Positions 34,454 to 45,457 are shown, numbered from the stretch's first letter. The stretch: 64,000 nucleotides of DNA from Uranotaenia lowii (GCF_029784155.1 NC_073692.1:237788503-237852502), one strand, 5' to 3'. Program-made: numbers and translations. Notes: generated by a model not told the origin, from the sequence alone.

Positions 34454-36478
34454 TTTTTTTTCCTGTAGGGGAGAGCCCACTGCGACCAGTAGTTGATCTA
34501 TTGTGGTGTTTACCCCGCGTTACTATATGCTGTCAGGTTCACCTGCACTATTGATTGGAGTGACAGTTGATTGCTGACTAAGCATTTTATCCCAATCGGG
34601 TATGATATCAAAGATGTATGATATAACCTTCTTAGGGCTGATATGCAACCATATGTCTTGTGCGCTTATTAACTTTGCCTCAAGTACACGCTCTCTCCTA
34701 TTTAGGAGGGCGCAGCAGTTGCATAGAAGATGCTCTGCAGTTTCTTTTTCGAACCCGCAGAACCGACAGTCGTCGTTTTGAATAATGTTTATCCTTTTGA
34801 GATGCTGTTTTGTTGGACAATGTAAGGTCAAGATACCTGTGTAAGTACTTAGTTCGTGCTTACTTAAGTTCAACATGTTTTTTGAGAGTCGTGCGCTTGG
34901 TTCAATGAATCTTTTTGCCTGAGTTGCTCCCTCCGCTGTTTTCCAGTTGGAAACAATAGTGGTGCTTTCCCAGTTCTTGAGCTCCATAGTCAAGGCACTT
35001 CTCGATACTCCGCAGAAAGGTTCAGGTCCAATCAACAGTCCCTGAGATCCTTCCCTAGCTAGTTGGTCTGCTTCTTCGTTCCCTAGGATACCGCAGTGGC
35101 CTGGTACCCAGAATAAAGATACTCTGTTCCTTATGGCCAGGTTTCTTAGTGCAACTATACACTCCCAAACTAGTTTGGAGTAATATGTGAACGTACTTAG
35201 TGCTCGGAGAGCAGCCTGGCTGTCAGAGAACATGCAGATACTTGTGTACCTGTATCCCCTTTTCAAACAGGCTAAAGTGCAGTCTAGAATTGCTTGAATT
35301 TCAGCTTGGAATACTGTTGGCCAGTTTCCCATAGGAATTGAGATCCTGAGTCTAGGTCCGAAAACCCCTGCCCCAGTTCTTTTATCCATTTTTGACCCAT
35401 CAGTGAAGAATAGGATCGATCTGGAAGGAACCGCAGGTCCACCTGACTCCCACACGTCTTTATCATTGATAGTTACATTGTATGGTATGTCTAGGTTGAA
35501 AATGGGCTCCATCCAGTCATCATTTTTCACAATAAGTGAGTTTAATTTAAATTTCTTTAGGATTTTGAGGTGTCCTGTAAGATCTCCTTCATAGAGAGTT
35601 TTGTGTTTGGAGAGTCTCAAGGCACTACGTTCCGCCTCTAACTCAATGAATTGATGTAGAGGCAGAATATTTAGTAGTGCATTTAGAGCCTCATTCGGTG
35701 TGCTTCGCTTTGCGCCAGTTATAGCTAGCGTTGCTAGTCTTTGGAGCTTCGCTAGATTTTTCTGGACCGTAATTTGCATAGTTTTGGTCCACCATACTAA
35801 GGAGGCATAAGAGATTTTGGGTCTTATAATAGCTGCAAATATCCAGTAGATAATTTTCGGCTGTAGTCCCCATTTTTTCCCTACTCCTTTGAGGCAGACC
35901 CATAGAGCTGTTGTAGCCTTAGCGATTACATGCTCTATCTGTGGGTTCCATGATAGCTTTGAGTCTAGTACTATGCCTAAATATTTCACTTGTGATTCGA
36001 GATTTAACACTTCCCCATCTAATGTTAGAGGTTTTAGTGTAATTTTTCGTCTCCTAGTGAAGGCTATCACAGTAGGGTTTATGTTTAGTCCCTCTTCCCT
36101 GCACCAAAATAGTGCGTAGTTGAGTGCAGTTTGCATTCTATTAGACAGCACATTCTCACGTTTTCCCCGAACTATAATAACTACGTCGTCTGCAAAGCCA
36201 ATAACTTCGAATCCCATGGATACAAGTTTGTTTAGGAGATCGTCCACTATCAAGGACCACAACAACGGTGATAGAACCCCGCCTTGGGGACATCCCTTCG
36301 TTGGTGTGGCTTTGATTGTAAGTCCTCCCAAGCTTGCATAAATGGTTCTGTTTATTAGCATCGCACTAGTCCAGTTAACAATTGCCGAGTGGCACCCTCG
36401 CAGTACTTTACAGAAAGTGCTAAATAGCTTATCGGTAAGAGAGTGTTCACAATAAGAAGTTAATTCGTTTCTTGTACC
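34454..36478 (-). mobile_element. 5'-truncated non-LTR retrotransposon (LOA/I-like, RNase H-bearing)
   Basis: The 3' end is the poly-A (poly-T on the plus strand, 34454-34461) after a 70-bp 3' UTR. The ORF is open toward the 5' side until a TAG at about 36478, so the copy has lost the endonuclease and the first half of the RT. Presence of an RNase H domain after the RT limits the clade to R1/LOA/I-type lineages; CPQGGVLSPLLW is like LOA-type elements, a tentative placement. Its last ~110 bp recur in the SINE at 48,113-48,499. Confidence 0.85.
34523..36361 (-). CDS. LINE ORF2 fragment: partial reverse transcriptase plus RNase H
   Basis: The 612-codon frame from the ATG at 36361 begins inside the RT: GCPQGG (residues 23-28) and the catalytic FADD box (56-59) are present, while the earlier palm aspartate motif is missing; the same frame continues upstream for about 39 codons without an ATG. 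RNase H follows with its four acidic residues in place: D321 (FFTDGS), E354 (AEIQA), D380 (FSDSQ) and D432 (EEADQLA), and WVPGHCG at 418-424. A cysteine/histidine cluster C-x2-C ... H-x3-C lies near 532-549, as in the C-termini of related elements. The enzyme would copy element RNA at a nicked target, but without endonuclease and the full RT this copy cannot work on its own. No internal stop is present, so the truncation is fairly recent. Confidence 0.85.
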   Translation of the reverse strand: MLINRTIYASLGGLTIKATPTKGCPQGGVLSPLLWSLIVDDLLNKLVSMGFEVIGFADDVVIIVRGKRENVLSNRMQTALNYALFWCREEGLNINPTVIAFTRRRKITLKPLTLDGEVLNLESQVKYLGIVLDSKLSWNPQIEHVIAKATTALWVCLKGVGKKWGLQPKIIYWIFAAIIRPKISYASLVWWTKTMQITVQKNLAKLQRLATLAITGAKRSTPNEALNALLNILPLHQFIELEAERSALRLSKHKTLYEGDLTGHLKILKKFKLNSLIVKNDDWMEPIFNLDIPYNVTINDKDVWESGGPAVPSRSILFFTDGSKMDKRTGAGVFGPRLRISIPMGNWPTVFQAEIQAILDCTLACLKRGYRYTSICMFSDSQAALRALSTFTYYSKLVWECIVALRNLAIRNRVSLFWVPGHCGILGNEEADQLAREGSQGLLIGPEPFCGVSRSALTMELKNWESTTIVSNWKTAEGATQAKRFIEPSARLSKNMLNLSKHELSTYTGILTLHCPTKQHLKRINIIQNDDCRFCGFEKETAEHLLCNCCALLNRRERVLEAKLISAQDIWLHISPKKVISYIFDIIPDWDKMLSQQSTVTPINSAGEPDSI

Positions 36479-36726
36479 CTAACTGAAATTAAATTTACTA
36501 GATTGCTCGACTAGTTAGTTGATATCGCCATAGGAACTAATCTTACCCTTGGGAATTAGTCCGGTAACGTAAGTGATAGTGCCTACTAGTTTAGTTAGAG
36601 TAATTACATCCCACTATCAATAAACAAAACCTACTATAATTCAACAGACATCAATAGCTGGTGCTAACGAGTGTCAGAACGTGCTTGAAATAGCATTAGA
36701 AGGAGCACAAATAGTATGTATTACTA
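36479..36726. other. No gene seen; 5' flank of the LINE
   Basis: The reading frame of the LINE stops near 36478 and no earlier RT motifs are visible in any minus-strand frame, so this is likely flanking DNA or another small repeat. Confidence 0.4.
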
Positions 36727-38278
36727 GACCGCTGCAAAAAATGACTTTTTGCTCCCATATGTTTTTTCGATGCCTTTTGAGTCACCAAGCATCAGTATAA
36801 AATTTGAGATGATTTGGTTGATTCCTGAGTTAGCGCAACGCGTTTCAATTTTGTATGGAAGAAGAAATTTTTGCACATTAAGTTATACAGAAAATTCAAA
36901 TAAGCTTGAAATGAAGTCAGTCTTTGATTTTTGGTTTTAATTATTCTAAAGCTTAATTTTTTGCTAACATGACAAGCAGCTAAGAATTTCATGAATAAAG
37001 TTATAACCATTTGAAGATAAAAAATCTGAATCAATTGAAAAGTTTTAAAAAATGGCAGACTTTGCTTGCTAGAGCAGTTAATAATTGCATGAAATGTTTC
37101 CGCAAAAAATTAAATGTTTTTTGAATCAATAAATTCTCTGGCAATGCAAAGCAGTTTTTTGAGATTTTTTTGTACTCATCCCACGACTAGCTTTCAAATA
37201 AGCAGACAGAAACGTCAAAATTTAAAAAATAATTTTGAAAACCAAAAATTTTATACAACATCATATAACTTTTCTGGGATACAAGTTAGGTTTGTGCGTT
37301 GTTCACATGAATTGTTCTCCAAGAATCAAGGAATATTTTTCATCCAAAGTTGAATTTTTTGGAACTTTCAGTAAATCTCTGGTGATTTTTGAATGAAAAA
37401 TTTTGTTTTCCCATACAAATTTCCATACAAAATTAAAACTCGTTGCGCCAATTCAGGACTCAATGGATCGCTTCAAAAATTTATTGCTATTTCTGGCAGC
37501 AAAAACAACTAAAAAAAGTGATGGGAGGTACAGGTCGGACTCGATTATCCGGAGACTCGATTATCCGGAGGCTCGATTATCCGGAGTTCGATTATCCGGA
37601 ATTTTAGACTCGATTATCCGGAATTTAAAAAAAGAAATTTTTTTTTTTAATTTTCATTTTGATTTTTTAAATAGTTTAGTACTATAATTTACAAAATAAT
37701 ATTTTTATCAGCTTTGGACGGAGTTAGGGGGGCCAGGGACTAGTATAGTAGTTGTACTTTATATTAAAACTCGGTTATCCACAGTGTATTATTCAAGATC
37801 AAACTCATTAACTCTATAATACATAATATAAATATGTGGTTAAGCAAGAACGTAGCAAGGAACAGGAGGGGTAAGAATAAGAGTTGTCAATGTGTTTAAC
37901 TCTCTACATCCCATGGTAGCACAAGTGATCCACAACATTTGCGTCTTTTTCAAGTTTGTAAATCTACTATGATTTAGTCAATAATTGTATAAACTTCCTT
38001 GTGTACTCATTGTGCTTGTCTATAAGCTTTCTTGAAATTTAGATATAGTAACTATTGAAAAACAATCTAGAAACTATTGAAACAATCAAAAACTTTTTTC
38101 AACGAATTACAACTTTTGAGGCCATGGGGAACAACTTTTGTTCAAGCTCTTTCCTTACAAAAGCTTTTTTGTTGTTCAAATATTTAAAAAAAATCGTGGG
38201 AAGTAACGGGTTAATTATTTATTATCTTGTTTAATTAATTATCGATTGCCTTCGGTTGAAAATGAGTGGATTTTGAAA

Positions 38279-38283
38279 TGTAT
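38279..38283. repeat. Target-site duplication TGTAT of the BEL element, left
   Basis: TGTAT directly precedes the left LTR; the same five bases follow the right LTR at 46277-46281. Five base pairs is the usual size for Pao/BEL insertion and fixes both borders. Confidence 0.9.
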
Positions 38284-38968
38284 TGTGACGGCGCGCCTCC
38301 ATCAAAATCATTTTCAAAAATTTGTAGAGTAGGAAGGGAAATTTTGAATCAACATATAAAGGCCAACTGAAAAAGACCTTTTACTTGTGTGAGGAAATAG
38401 TTTGGAGAGAACATTTCAGAAAAAGAAAAGAAGAATAGTTAGGAGAAGCCATCTAGGAATTTATTGAAAAGCGTGGCACATTGTGAAGTCTAAAATTTAT
38501 TAAACTTATAACTAAGTGGAAGTTATCAGGAAACTGAAACACTTCAACGCCGTAGTGATATCACCACAACGTCTCGTTGAGAATTCTCGAGCTGTGCATA
38601 CATCCAACGCGTAGAACAGTTGCAAGTTGAGCATCCCGTAGGGCCCAAACGGCATCTTTGCGCCGGTTCGTAAAAGGTTAACATACTTACCTATCCACCG
38701 TTGAAAAGTGAGGTTACCTGAAACTTTTATATAAACAAAATACTTACCCAATATTATTGTACAAACACTCCAGGAACGTCCGAAGTTAGTACGTTGAACT
38801 GAATTGAAGAAGGATTAATTTAGAAGAGGAAAAATTAGTAAACGTAAGTAAAACATATTGTAAAAACAACAACAAAAGTTATATCTAGAATAATTGCAGG
38901 AAATTTTTAATACACTGTTTATTAAAAACTCGGACAAGGACTCTTCATTCATTCTTCGGCGATTCACA
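38284..38968 (+). repeat. 5' LTR of the BEL element, 685 bp, lacking two introns
   Basis: Starts TGTGACGGCGCG and ends TTCACA (TG...CA). It is 134 bp shorter than the 3' LTR, because CAG joins GAAACTG at about 38529 and GTGCAT joins ACATCC at about 38600, exactly where the 3' LTR has GT...AG segments of 65 and 69 nt. The remaining sequence contains further donor/acceptor-like sites: GTAAGT...TTGCAG on the plus strand at the end of the LTR, and GTAAGT on the minus strand at 38690-38685 and 38747-38742. Confidence 0.95.
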
Positions 38969-41900
38969 TTAAAAATTTCGTTTATCACGATGATGTCGGA
39001 AGCTGCAACTACTGCAAAAGATGCCAATCGAAAAACTGGAACAACTCCGAAGGTAGTCCAAGGTGCTTCAAACCTATCGTGCATCGGTGCTTCCTGCAGT
39101 TTCCCCGGTTCAACCGCCGAAATGTTACAGTGCAACAAATGTTCAATCTGGTTTCATCTGAAATGTGTCGGGGCTTCGAATGATGCTATCAAGAGAGCCT
39201 GGACGTGCAAGTCCTGCGTTCGTACCGTCTTTGCGGCGCCTGGAAATCTATCTGCACTAATTAGGGATGCATTATCAAGCCAGTGTCAAGCCTGCGGTGG
39301 TCCGGAAACGGAAGAAATGGTGCAATGCGATTTTTGCGACCTCTGGTACCATTTTCAATGCGTAGGTGTCTCAGAGGAAATTGCTAACATGAGTTGGAAG
39401 TGCGCTGGTTGTCAACATGAGAATATTACGGAACATATTGTAAGTACTAGAAGTGAATTCGTTGTACCCCAATCAAATCCTCAATTAGAAGCTAGAGTTT
39501 CATTGTTGTCAATCGGCGATCAAACTACTACCGCAAATTCGACGGTTTTTCCAACAAATACAAACCCTCATGCAAAGCTTCCACTATCGGTTACCCCTGC
39601 ATCCACCCTCGCTTTGACTTATACGCTCGCTCCCTTGGTTACTATGAATTCTCAAAGCTATTTGTCTAGTGCGACAAATGCTTACCAGGTAAATAGCTCG
39701 CTCCCGAGTGCTGTGTTCAGTGAAGTGCGCGAACGCGCTGTGCCTCTGGCAGGCTCTCCTACTTCCTTTCGAGCAGAGGCTGCAGCCACAACCCAACCTG
39801 TTCACACCATCGCCACCATGAAAAACTTTCGCGCAATGCCCTCATTAGATCGTCACAGTCATCAACATTTTGAAGTTGTGGATCAACCGAGAAAGCTGGA
39901 CGTACCTGTTTTCCCACGGCCTCCGGTGAAACGAAACGTACGATTGGAATTGCAGAAATTAGAAGAAGAACAACGGTTGAACGAAGAAGAATATGCTAGG
40001 AAGAAGGAACTACTTCAGAGGCGCTACCAATTGATGCTAGAAATGGAGGAAGAGCAAGTTGATATCGAACCTGACACTAGGGCGAGAGGACGACTGCGTC
40101 GTATGGAATCGGGCGTAGGGCTACGAAACCCATCGAACGATCGTCAAATGTACCAACTCGATGCTGTAGAAAAACGTTACCCCACAACTCAACCAACAAT
40201 AAGTAGTCATTTGCCTCAATCGCAGTCTCACTTTTCTCAGCCACCTTTCGAGAGAAGACATCCACGTAGGATCGCAGGGGATTCAGGTCTTAATCCAGCC
40301 GTAGCCGATTGTCAAAGTAAACAGGATGATTTTCGACCACCAGTGTATTCCGTTCATGGACAATTCACTCCCAGACATCGATCTACGCCGCAGTATCCTG
40401 CACATCGCTTTATGACAGGAAACGTTTATGGTGAAGCTGATTTCGAAAGTGATCTGACTAACAGTCAAGTAGCCGCCCGAAAAGCAGTGTCCCAAGAATT
40501 GCCGACCTTCAGTGGTGTGCCGGAAGAATGGCCGTTATTCTTGTCGACATACGACACTACAACAACTATGTGTAGGTTCACGCCGGAAGAAAATTTGATA
40601 AGGCTTCAGAAATGCTTACGAGGGAAAGCATATGAAGCTGTAAAATGCATGTTGATGCACCCATCGAATGTAGCATGTATAATATCAACACTGAAGATGC
40701 TATTTGGCAGTCCCGAGGTGATAGTGCATAATTTGATTTCGAAAATTCATTCCACCCCTTCCCCAAGAGAAGATCGATTGGAAACTATGGTAGAATTTGC
40801 ACTTAAGGTGAAAAATTTGTGTGCCACCATTTATGCATGCAGATTGGATGAATATACGTATAACGTTGCTTTGATTCGAGAATTAGTTGCGAAGTTACCT
40901 ATGCAATGTAGGGTTGAATGGGCTAAATATCGGAGATCGATAGGCGAAGCGAAACTCACAACATTTTCGGATTGGTTGTACGATTTCGCGGAGACTATTT
41001 TACCGATAACATCTTTCACAGAAGCCGAATCCAAAACGGTTAAATCTTCGAGGAAAGGACCAGCATTTTTGAATACTCATTCCGAATACGACGATGATCA
41101 ATGGATAGATTCTAAGGATCACATGCTACATTATCATCAGAATACCGAGCTGAAGGAGAAGCAGAAACAACACTTTCAGGCACCTGCTGAGGTGAACAGA
41201 CCGTGTAAAGTTTGCAAAGGCAACTGCACTTCGCTGGAGAGGTGTAAGCGTTTCGGAGAGCTCACATATAACGGTCGCTGGGCTGTTATCAACGAGTATG
41301 GTTTATGTAAGAGATGTTTGGGGAGACACCCCAGAACACCATGCAAGTCACAAAAGCTTTGTGGTCAAAACGGATGCTCATATAAACACCATCCGCTAGT
41401 CCATAAATTTCGAAGCGACAGTCGCGTTGATGGAGAAGATGGTCAGGTAGTCACTGCGGATTGCAACGCACATTATCAAAACTCGAACCAAGCTGTTTTT
41501 CGTGTGATACCCATATTTCTGTACGGACCAAGCAAGACGGTAAAAACCTACGCGTTCCTGGATGACGGCTCATCATTGACATTAATGGAAAGTGCTCTAG
41601 CGGAAGAATTAGGAGTGAGCGGAAAGGCGGAACCATTGTGTCTTCGATGGACCGGCCACAACACTCGCAATGAACTCGATTCACAAAACCTGGCAGTCGA
41701 TATCTCCGGAACAGGGGCTGGACATAAAAGGTATTGTTTACCGGAAGTGCACACCGTAGCCAACCTTGGACTATTTCATCAATCACTGGATATGCAGAAT
41801 TTAACTGAAAAATACAGTCATTTGAAAGGGATCCCTGTCGAGTCATACCATAATGTACAACCTCGTATATTGATTGGATGTAACTATGCAAACCTAGGGT

Positions 41901-44900
41901 ATGTCCTTAAAGGCCGCGAGGGAAAAATACACGAGCCAGTAGCGACTAAGACTCGTCTTGGTTGGATCGTCTACGGTGGATGCAATTTACATAACCAACA
42001 ATTCTCAAGCTATCACGGTGTTCATAAGTGCAATTGCAACGGCACTCAAGATGACGCGCTTCATCAGGCGATGCACGAGTATTTCTCAATAGACGGGCTA
42101 GGCATCACTAAATCCACAGCGCTTTTGGAATCTAACGATGATCGTCGAGCTCGGGAGATCCTTGAACGTTTCAGGCGAAGAGATGACGGACGCTTCGAAG
42201 GTCGACTACTCTGGAAATACGACAAGTTTCGGCTTCCAAATAGTAAACCGCATGCTATGCGCCGGTATGAATGCTTAGAAGCCAGAATGAGGAAGGACAA
42301 CTCACTAGCAATCGTTCTTCATACAAAAATGCAGGATTATATATCGAAAGGATACATACGAAAACTGGATGATGACGAAATTGAAAAGAACAGTCAACGA
42401 GCGTGGTATCTTCCGATTTTCCCAGTAGTCAATCCGAACAAACCCAACAAAATTCGCATCGTATGGGACGCGGCAGCAAAAAGTCACGGAATAGCACTCA
42501 ACTCACTCCTCCTGAAGGGTCCGGACCAAAATACTCCACTAATTGACGTTCTTATCAGATTTCGGGAATTCAGGATTGCAGTTTGTGGTGATTTGCGGGA
42601 AATGTTCCACCAGGTTATGGTTTCTGAAGAGGATCAACACTACCAGAGATTTTTGTGGAAGGAAAATCGTAGCGATCAAACACCTAGCACCTATGTGATG
42701 CAGGTTCTCACCTTCGGCGCATGCTGCTCTCCGAGCATTGCACAGTACGCAAAAAACATGAACGCAAGAGACTACGCAGGACGGTTCCCAAAAGCAGCAG
42801 CAGCAATCATCAACAACCATTACGTTGACGATATGTTGCTGAGCGTTGAGAGCGAGGCGGAAGCCATTCGCTTGGCTGAAGAGGTGCGTTTTATTCACGG
42901 AAGAGCTGGATTCGAAATGCGAAATTGGATTTCCAACTCTACAGAAGTGTTGGCCGCTTTAAATCAACCAAACATCGCAGAAAAAAGTCTAAACCTTGAT
43001 TCAGAGCTTTCCACCGAGAAGGTTTTAGGCATGTGGTGGTGTACTGCAACCGACAGCTTTACTTACCGGCTATCCCAAAGGCACGACGATGATCTTTTAG
43101 CAGGGAGGCGTATTCCGACGAAAAGAGAGGTGCTTCGAACACTCATGTCCGTTTTCGATCCCCTAGGATTTTTATCGAATTTGCTGATACAATTGAAAAT
43201 TATTCTACAAGAAATATGGAGAACTTCGCTAGGATGGGATGAACAAATCCCAAAAGGTATCTTCGATCGTTGGCTAGAGTGGGTAGCTGTTCTACCAAAA
43301 GTCAAAGACGTACAAATCCCGAGATGTTTCCGCTCAGATGTATCAATTGGACCAAATACAAATGTTCAATTGCACACGTTTGTCGACGCAAGTGAGCTTG
43401 GTTACGCAGCAGTATTATATTTACGTTTTAAGCAGTATGAGAGGGTTGAATGTATGATTGTTGTTGCAAAATCTCGAGTAGCCCCACTTAAGTTCTTGTC
43501 AATTCCGAGAATGGAACTTGAGGCTGCATTAATTGGAGCAAGACTTGCAAATTCAGTATGCCAAGCATGGAGCCTAAATGTTGATCAGCGATTTTTTTGG
43601 AGCGACTCTAGAGATGTCCTTTGTTGGATCCGGTCAGATCATCGCCGCTACTCACACTACGTAGGACATCGCGTTAGTGAGATCCTTGCGCTAACTCAAA
43701 TTCCGGAGTGGAGGTGGATACCAACCGACGAAAATGTTGCGGACGAAGGCACCAAATGGCATAGATCATCGGTACTGACGAACAACAGTCGCTGGCTAAA
43801 CGGACCTGAATTTCTTAAAGAAGACGAGGTGACATGGCCAATCGAGCGAGTGATCTTAAAACCGACAAACGAAGAACTCAGGGCAACTGTTTATTACCAC
43901 AAACTCGTCCACCGGGCGCCAGTCGTTTTGTTTGACACAAAGAGATTTAGGAGTTGGAATCATCTAAGAAGAACATCAGCTTGGGTTCAACGATACTGTA
44001 CTAACTTTAGAAACCGATGGCAGAGAAAACCATTTGTTAGAGGTCCGCTTTCTGGTCAAGAAATCCACCGAGCAGAAATGGTCTTGTTTCGCCAGGCACA
44101 AAACGAAAGGTTTGCAGCGGAAATTGAAATTCTATCAGACGATAATGCTTCTCACAAACTGTTACCCAAATCTAGCTCTATCTACAAACTCTGGCCGTTC
44201 ATAGATAACGAAAGAGTATTAAGAGAAAAAACTCGTATTGGCGCTTGCGTGATGACTAGTATGGACGCCAAAAACCCAATTATATTACCGAAAACCAGTC
44301 ACATATCGATCCTCATTGTTCAACATTACCATGTAAGATTTTACCATCGAAACCATCGCACCGTGTTGAACGAAATTAGACAACGTTTTTGCATAGTACC
44401 CCGCCTTGCCAGCCTCCTCTGGCAGGTACGTAAAGAATGTCAAATTTGTAAAAATCAGCGAACAGTTCCATTACCCCCTCCGATTAGCGAACTTCCTTCG
44501 GCAAGATTAGCAGCCTTTTCAAGACCATTCTCATTTGTTGGGATTGATTATTTCGGACCAATAAACGTGACGGTAAGACGCAGCTCAGAGAAGCGATGGG
44601 GGGTATTAATAACTTGTCTAACGGTGCGGGCGATCCATATCGAAATAGCATATTCACTATCAGCACAATCTTGCATCATGGCCTTAAGAAATTTCATGGC
44701 AAGAAGAGGCGTTCCCATAGAAATATACAGCGATCGTGGTACTAACATGGTGGGGGCTAGTAAAGAACTTTTAGCGGCTTTGAAGTCAATGGATCAAAAC
44801 ACCGTCATTAAAGAGATAGCAAGTCCTAATACTACCTGGTCATTCATCCCTCCAACTTCGCCGCATATGGGTGGTTCATGGGAAAGGATGATTCAGACAG

Positions 44901-45427
44901 TGAAAAGAAATCTCAATCAAATTAAACCACGTCATCAACTTACTGATGAAGTTCTTCAGAATCTTTTAATTGAGATAGAAAACGTCGTAAACTCCAGACC
45001 ATTGACACACTTGGCTTTGGAAGCCGAATCGTCTCCTGTTTTGACTCCCAACCATTTTCTATTGGGTTCTTCAAACGGACTGAAGCCAACGACTTTATTC
45101 AATGATAGCAATCAAGCTTTGAGAAATACATGGCGAACTTCTCAAATCGAAGCAAACGTATTTTGGAAACGATGGATTCGTGATTATCTTCCCGACCTCA
45201 CTAAGCGATCGAAATGGATCACTCCAAACGCATCGATCAAGGTAGATGATGTTGCTGTGATTGTTGACCCCAACCTTCCGCGAAACTGCTGGCCACTCGG
45301 TAGAGTAATTTCGGCTATCCCAGGCAAAGACGGTGAAGTCAGAGAGGTGGTAGTTCAAACTGCGAAAGGAATTTATGAGCGACCCGCAGTGAAGCTTGCT
45401 GTACTCGATGTTCGACGCGATGTATAA
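38894..45427 (+). CDS. Pao/BEL Gag-Pol polyprotein with two N-terminal PHD-type zinc fingers
   Basis: A single frame of 2,177 codons. The first ATG lies in the LTR; the ATG pair at 38990 (residue 33), just behind the LTR, is the likelier start. Order by residue: PHD-like finger 1 (C63-C108) and finger 2 (C131-C173), each with the C/H spacing and W before the last pair; glutamate-rich coiled coil about 345-390; Gag (DUF1759-like) about 525-690; zinc knuckle region 771-832; aspartic protease FLDDGSS (889-894); RT with GDLREMF (D1233) and YVDD (1310-1313); RNase H D1498, E1541, D1571; integrase zinc site (HYH... C1849, C1852) and core D1885, D1947, E1997; C-terminal DUF5641-like part 2085-2175. 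All catalytic residues are present and no stop interrupts it, so the polyprotein could build particles, copy RNA and integrate. Gag and Pol share one frame, as is common in this group. Confidence 0.95.
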   Translation: MQEIFNTLFIKNSDKDSSFILRRFTLKISFITMMSEAATTAKDANRKTGTTPKVVQGASNLSCIGASCSFPGSTAEMLQCNKCSIWFHLKCVGASNDAIKRAWTCKSCVRTVFAAPGNLSALIRDALSSQCQACGGPETEEMVQCDFCDLWYHFQCVGVSEEIANMSWKCAGCQHENITEHIVSTRSEFVVPQSNPQLEARVSLLSIGDQTTTANSTVFPTNTNPHAKLPLSVTPASTLALTYTLAPLVTMNSQSYLSSATNAYQVNSSLPSAVFSEVRERAVPLAGSPTSFRAEAAATTQPVHTIATMKNFRAMPSLDRHSHQHFEVVDQPRKLDVPVFPRPPVKRNVRLELQKLEEEQRLNEEEYARKKELLQRRYQLMLEMEEEQVDIEPDTRARGRLRRMESGVGLRNPSNDRQMYQLDAVEKRYPTTQPTISSHLPQSQSHFSQPPFERRHPRRIAGDSGLNPAVADCQSKQDDFRPPVYSVHGQFTPRHRSTPQYPAHRFMTGNVYGEADFESDLTNSQVAARKAVSQELPTFSGVPEEWPLFLSTYDTTTTMCRFTPEENLIRLQKCLRGKAYEAVKCMLMHPSNVACIISTLKMLFGSPEVIVHNLISKIHSTPSPREDRLETMVEFALKVKNLCATIYACRLDEYTYNVALIRELVAKLPMQCRVEWAKYRRSIGEAKLTTFSDWLYDFAETILPITSFTEAESKTVKSSRKGPAFLNTHSEYDDDQWIDSKDHMLHYHQNTELKEKQKQHFQAPAEVNRPCKVCKGNCTSLERCKRFGELTYNGRWAVINEYGLCKRCLGRHPRTPCKSQKLCGQNGCSYKHHPLVHKFRSDSRVDGEDGQVVTADCNAHYQNSNQAVFRVIPIFLYGPSKTVKTYAFLDDGSSLTLMESALAEELGVSGKAEPLCLRWTGHNTRNELDSQNLAVDISGTGAGHKRYCLPEVHTVANLGLFHQSLDMQNLTEKYSHLKGIPVESYHNVQPRILIGCNYANLGYVLKGREGKIHEPVATKTRLGWIVYGGCNLHNQQFSSYHGVHKCNCNGTQDDALHQAMHEYFSIDGLGITKSTALLESNDDRRAREILERFRRRDDGRFEGRLLWKYDKFRLPNSKPHAMRRYECLEARMRKDNSLAIVLHTKMQDYISKGYIRKLDDDEIEKNSQRAWYLPIFPVVNPNKPNKIRIVWDAAAKSHGIALNSLLLKGPDQNTPLIDVLIRFREFRIAVCGDLREMFHQVMVSEEDQHYQRFLWKENRSDQTPSTYVMQVLTFGACCSPSIAQYAKNMNARDYAGRFPKAAAAIINNHYVDDMLLSVESEAEAIRLAEEVRFIHGRAGFEMRNWISNSTEVLAALNQPNIAEKSLNLDSELSTEKVLGMWWCTATDSFTYRLSQRHDDDLLAGRRIPTKREVLRTLMSVFDPLGFLSNLLIQLKIILQEIWRTSLGWDEQIPKGIFDRWLEWVAVLPKVKDVQIPRCFRSDVSIGPNTNVQLHTFVDASELGYAAVLYLRFKQYERVECMIVVAKSRVAPLKFLSIPRMELEAALIGARLANSVCQAWSLNVDQRFFWSDSRDVLCWIRSDHRRYSHYVGHRVSEILALTQIPEWRWIPTDENVADEGTKWHRSSVLTNNSRWLNGPEFLKEDEVTWPIERVILKPTNEELRATVYYHKLVHRAPVVLFDTKRFRSWNHLRRTSAWVQRYCTNFRNRWQRKPFVRGPLSGQEIHRAEMVLFRQAQNERFAAEIEILSDDNASHKLLPKSSSIYKLWPFIDNERVLREKTRIGACVMTSMDAKNPIILPKTSHISILIVQHYHVRFYHRNHRTVLNEIRQRFCIVPRLASLLWQVRKECQICKNQRTVPLPPPISELPSARLAAFSRPFSFVGIDYFGPINVTVRRSSEKRWGVLITCLTVRAIHIEIAYSLSAQSCIMALRNFMARRGVPIEIYSDRGTNMVGASKELLAALKSMDQNTVIKEIASPNTTWSFIPPTSPHMGGSWERMIQTVKRNLNQIKPRHQLTDEVLQNLLIEIENVVNSRPLTHLALEAESSPVLTPNHFLLGSSNGLKPTTLFNDSNQALRNTWRTSQIEANVFWKRWIRDYLPDLTKRSKWITPNASIKVDDVAVIVDPNLPRNCWPLGRVISAIPGKDGEVREVVVQTAKGIYERPAVKLAVLDVRRDV

Positions 45428-45450
45428 GTAAACCAGGAACTGGTGTACCC

Positions 45451-45457
45451 GGGGGAG
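45451..45457 (+). promoter_or_regulatory. Polypurine tract
   Basis: GGGGGAG stands directly in front of the 3' LTR, where plus-strand DNA synthesis of LTR elements is primed. Confidence 0.8.

Noticed and set aside
39584..45358. Minus-strand frames inside the BEL element
   Set aside because: All lie opposite the intact 2,177-codon polyprotein and have no domains of their own.
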